64,000 nucleotides of DNA from Oscillatoria acuminata PCC 6304 (GTDB taxonomy: Bacteria > Cyanobacteriota > Cyanobacteriia > Cyanobacteriales > Laspinemataceae): NCBI RefSeq assembly GCF_000317105.1, contig NC_019693.1, positions 1,736,001 to 1,800,000 on the forward strand. Reading direction: 5' to 3'. Below, piece by piece: positions 63,532 through 64,000 of the stretch (its first letter is position 1; each line of letters opens with the position of its first letter). A model generated the notes under the pieces. It was not told the origin of the DNA. It made no database searches and saw only the letters and a program-made list of their open reading frames with translations. Both the position numbers and the translations under genes were made by a program.

Positions 63532-64000
63532 CTACACAGTCACCTTAGATTTAGACCCCACCCCATTTTCATCTTCTTCATACTCCTGATGAATGGTTTC
63601 CCAAGCAGCTTGTTCAGCTTTCATAGCATCGGCAGTTTCGGTGAGAACCGCATTATATCGTTGAATAAACGTGGTTTGAGCTTCAGGAGACAGATGGGTC
63701 CGGACTTCTGGGGATAAATCTTCTGGACTGTTACAAGAACCGGCACAAGGACGAGGTAAAGTCATGGAATTAACAGCAATTTCTTGTCCTCCAGCACTTT
63801 CCAGCAGGAGTTGAATTTCCCCCCCTTTTGCTTCAGGAACTTCCGCCATGACGAGAAATTCCCCAGCTTCTAAACGAGTTTGATAAACTGCTGCTTTTTC
63901 TTCCGGCATTCCCAAGGCAACAAAGATGGAAACTAATCCGGCCCCCGCACTTCCGGCGATCGCCCCGGAAGCCGCACCTAATAACACCGCAGAGATGGGC
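63532..64000 (-). CDS. ChaB domain protein (N-terminus outside window)
   Basis: The frame stays open to the window edge, so the true start lies beyond 64000; at least 156 residues are seen. The C-terminal part [20 protein letters not shown], followed by [19 protein letters not shown], fits the ChaB fold. The preceding part has a glycine-rich hydrophobic segment ([20 protein letters not shown]) and a stretch [20 protein letters not shown], like general-stress-type domains that recur with ChaB in cyanobacteria. ChaB was named as a cation transport regulator in E. coli, but its role is not established. Confidence 0.7.
   Translation of the reverse strand, partial: PISAVLLGAASGAIAGSAGAGLVSIFVALGMPEEKAAVYQTRLEAGEFLVMAEVPEAKGGEIQLLLESAGGQEIAVNSMTLPRPCAGSCNSPEDLSPEVRTHLSPEAQTTFIQRYNAVLTETADAMKAEQAAWETIHQEYEEDENGVGSKSKVTV

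Overview
The window looks like a chromosomal segment of a filamentous, Oscillatoria-like cyanobacterium. The GCGATCGC (HIP1) octamer is scattered throughout. There is a kaiA-kaiB-kaiC locus, a Ycf20-type protein, a Rieske oxygenase of the pheophorbide a oxygenase group, a COP23 protein and many dispersed palindromic repeats of the kind common in these genomes. The exact genus cannot be fixed from sequence reading alone.

Layout. 1-10.2 kb: the tail of a nucleotidyltransferase-like gene, a small protein, then a same-strand cluster of a COP23 protein, four paralogous exported trypsin-like proteases with different C-terminal repeat modules (WD40, WD40, TPR, TPR+WD40) and an exported pentapeptide-repeat protein. 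10.4-13.6 kb: an exported TPR-CHAT (caspase-like) protein. 14-22 kb: an epoxide-hydrolase-like enzyme, small hypotheticals, a DUF6930-like protein, an IscA/SufA-type Fe-S protein, a TPR protein and a membrane-anchored serine hydrolase. 22-32 kb: ispD, glycosyltransferase family 9, a GmhB-like phosphatase, a polyprenyl-phosphate sugar transferase, a lumenal thioredoxin-fold protein, glycerate 3-kinase, Ycf20 and an ArnT-type glycosyltransferase. 32-40.6 kb: a hybrid kinase with three receiver-like domains, divergent from kaiABC. 41-44 kb: a repeat array, tRNA-Arg(CCG) and small proteins. 44-52 kb: a DUF938 methyltransferase, the Rieske oxygenase, a 1284-residue NB-ARC/WD40 NLR-like protein and an orphan DNA methyltransferase. 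52-64 kb: an 8-PAS sensor kinase, a lipoprotein, a GT4 glycosyltransferase, a flavoprotein, an RmlD-like reductase, a rubredoxin and a ChaB-type protein cut by the window edge.

Main finding. kaiC is interrupted by a complete ISL3-family insertion sequence (38944-40440) with perfect 38-bp inverted repeats and a perfect 8-bp target duplication (ATATTAAA). The reading frame is intact to Lys480 and then runs 17 codons into the IS. The missing 40 codons, ending in a normal stop, lie on the far side at 40449-40571. The lost part contains the A-loop and the KaiA-binding tail, so this appears to be a natural circadian-clock mutant with kaiA and kaiB intact.

Other notable points are the exported trypsin-repeat array beside a CHAT protein, an NLR-like protein whose eleven WD40 repeats are nearly identical except at a few positions, a kinase next to kaiA whose receiver-like domains lack the phospho-acceptor aspartate, and several MITE-like repeat families, one nested in another. 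All functional calls rest on motif recognition by eye. No database search was possible.
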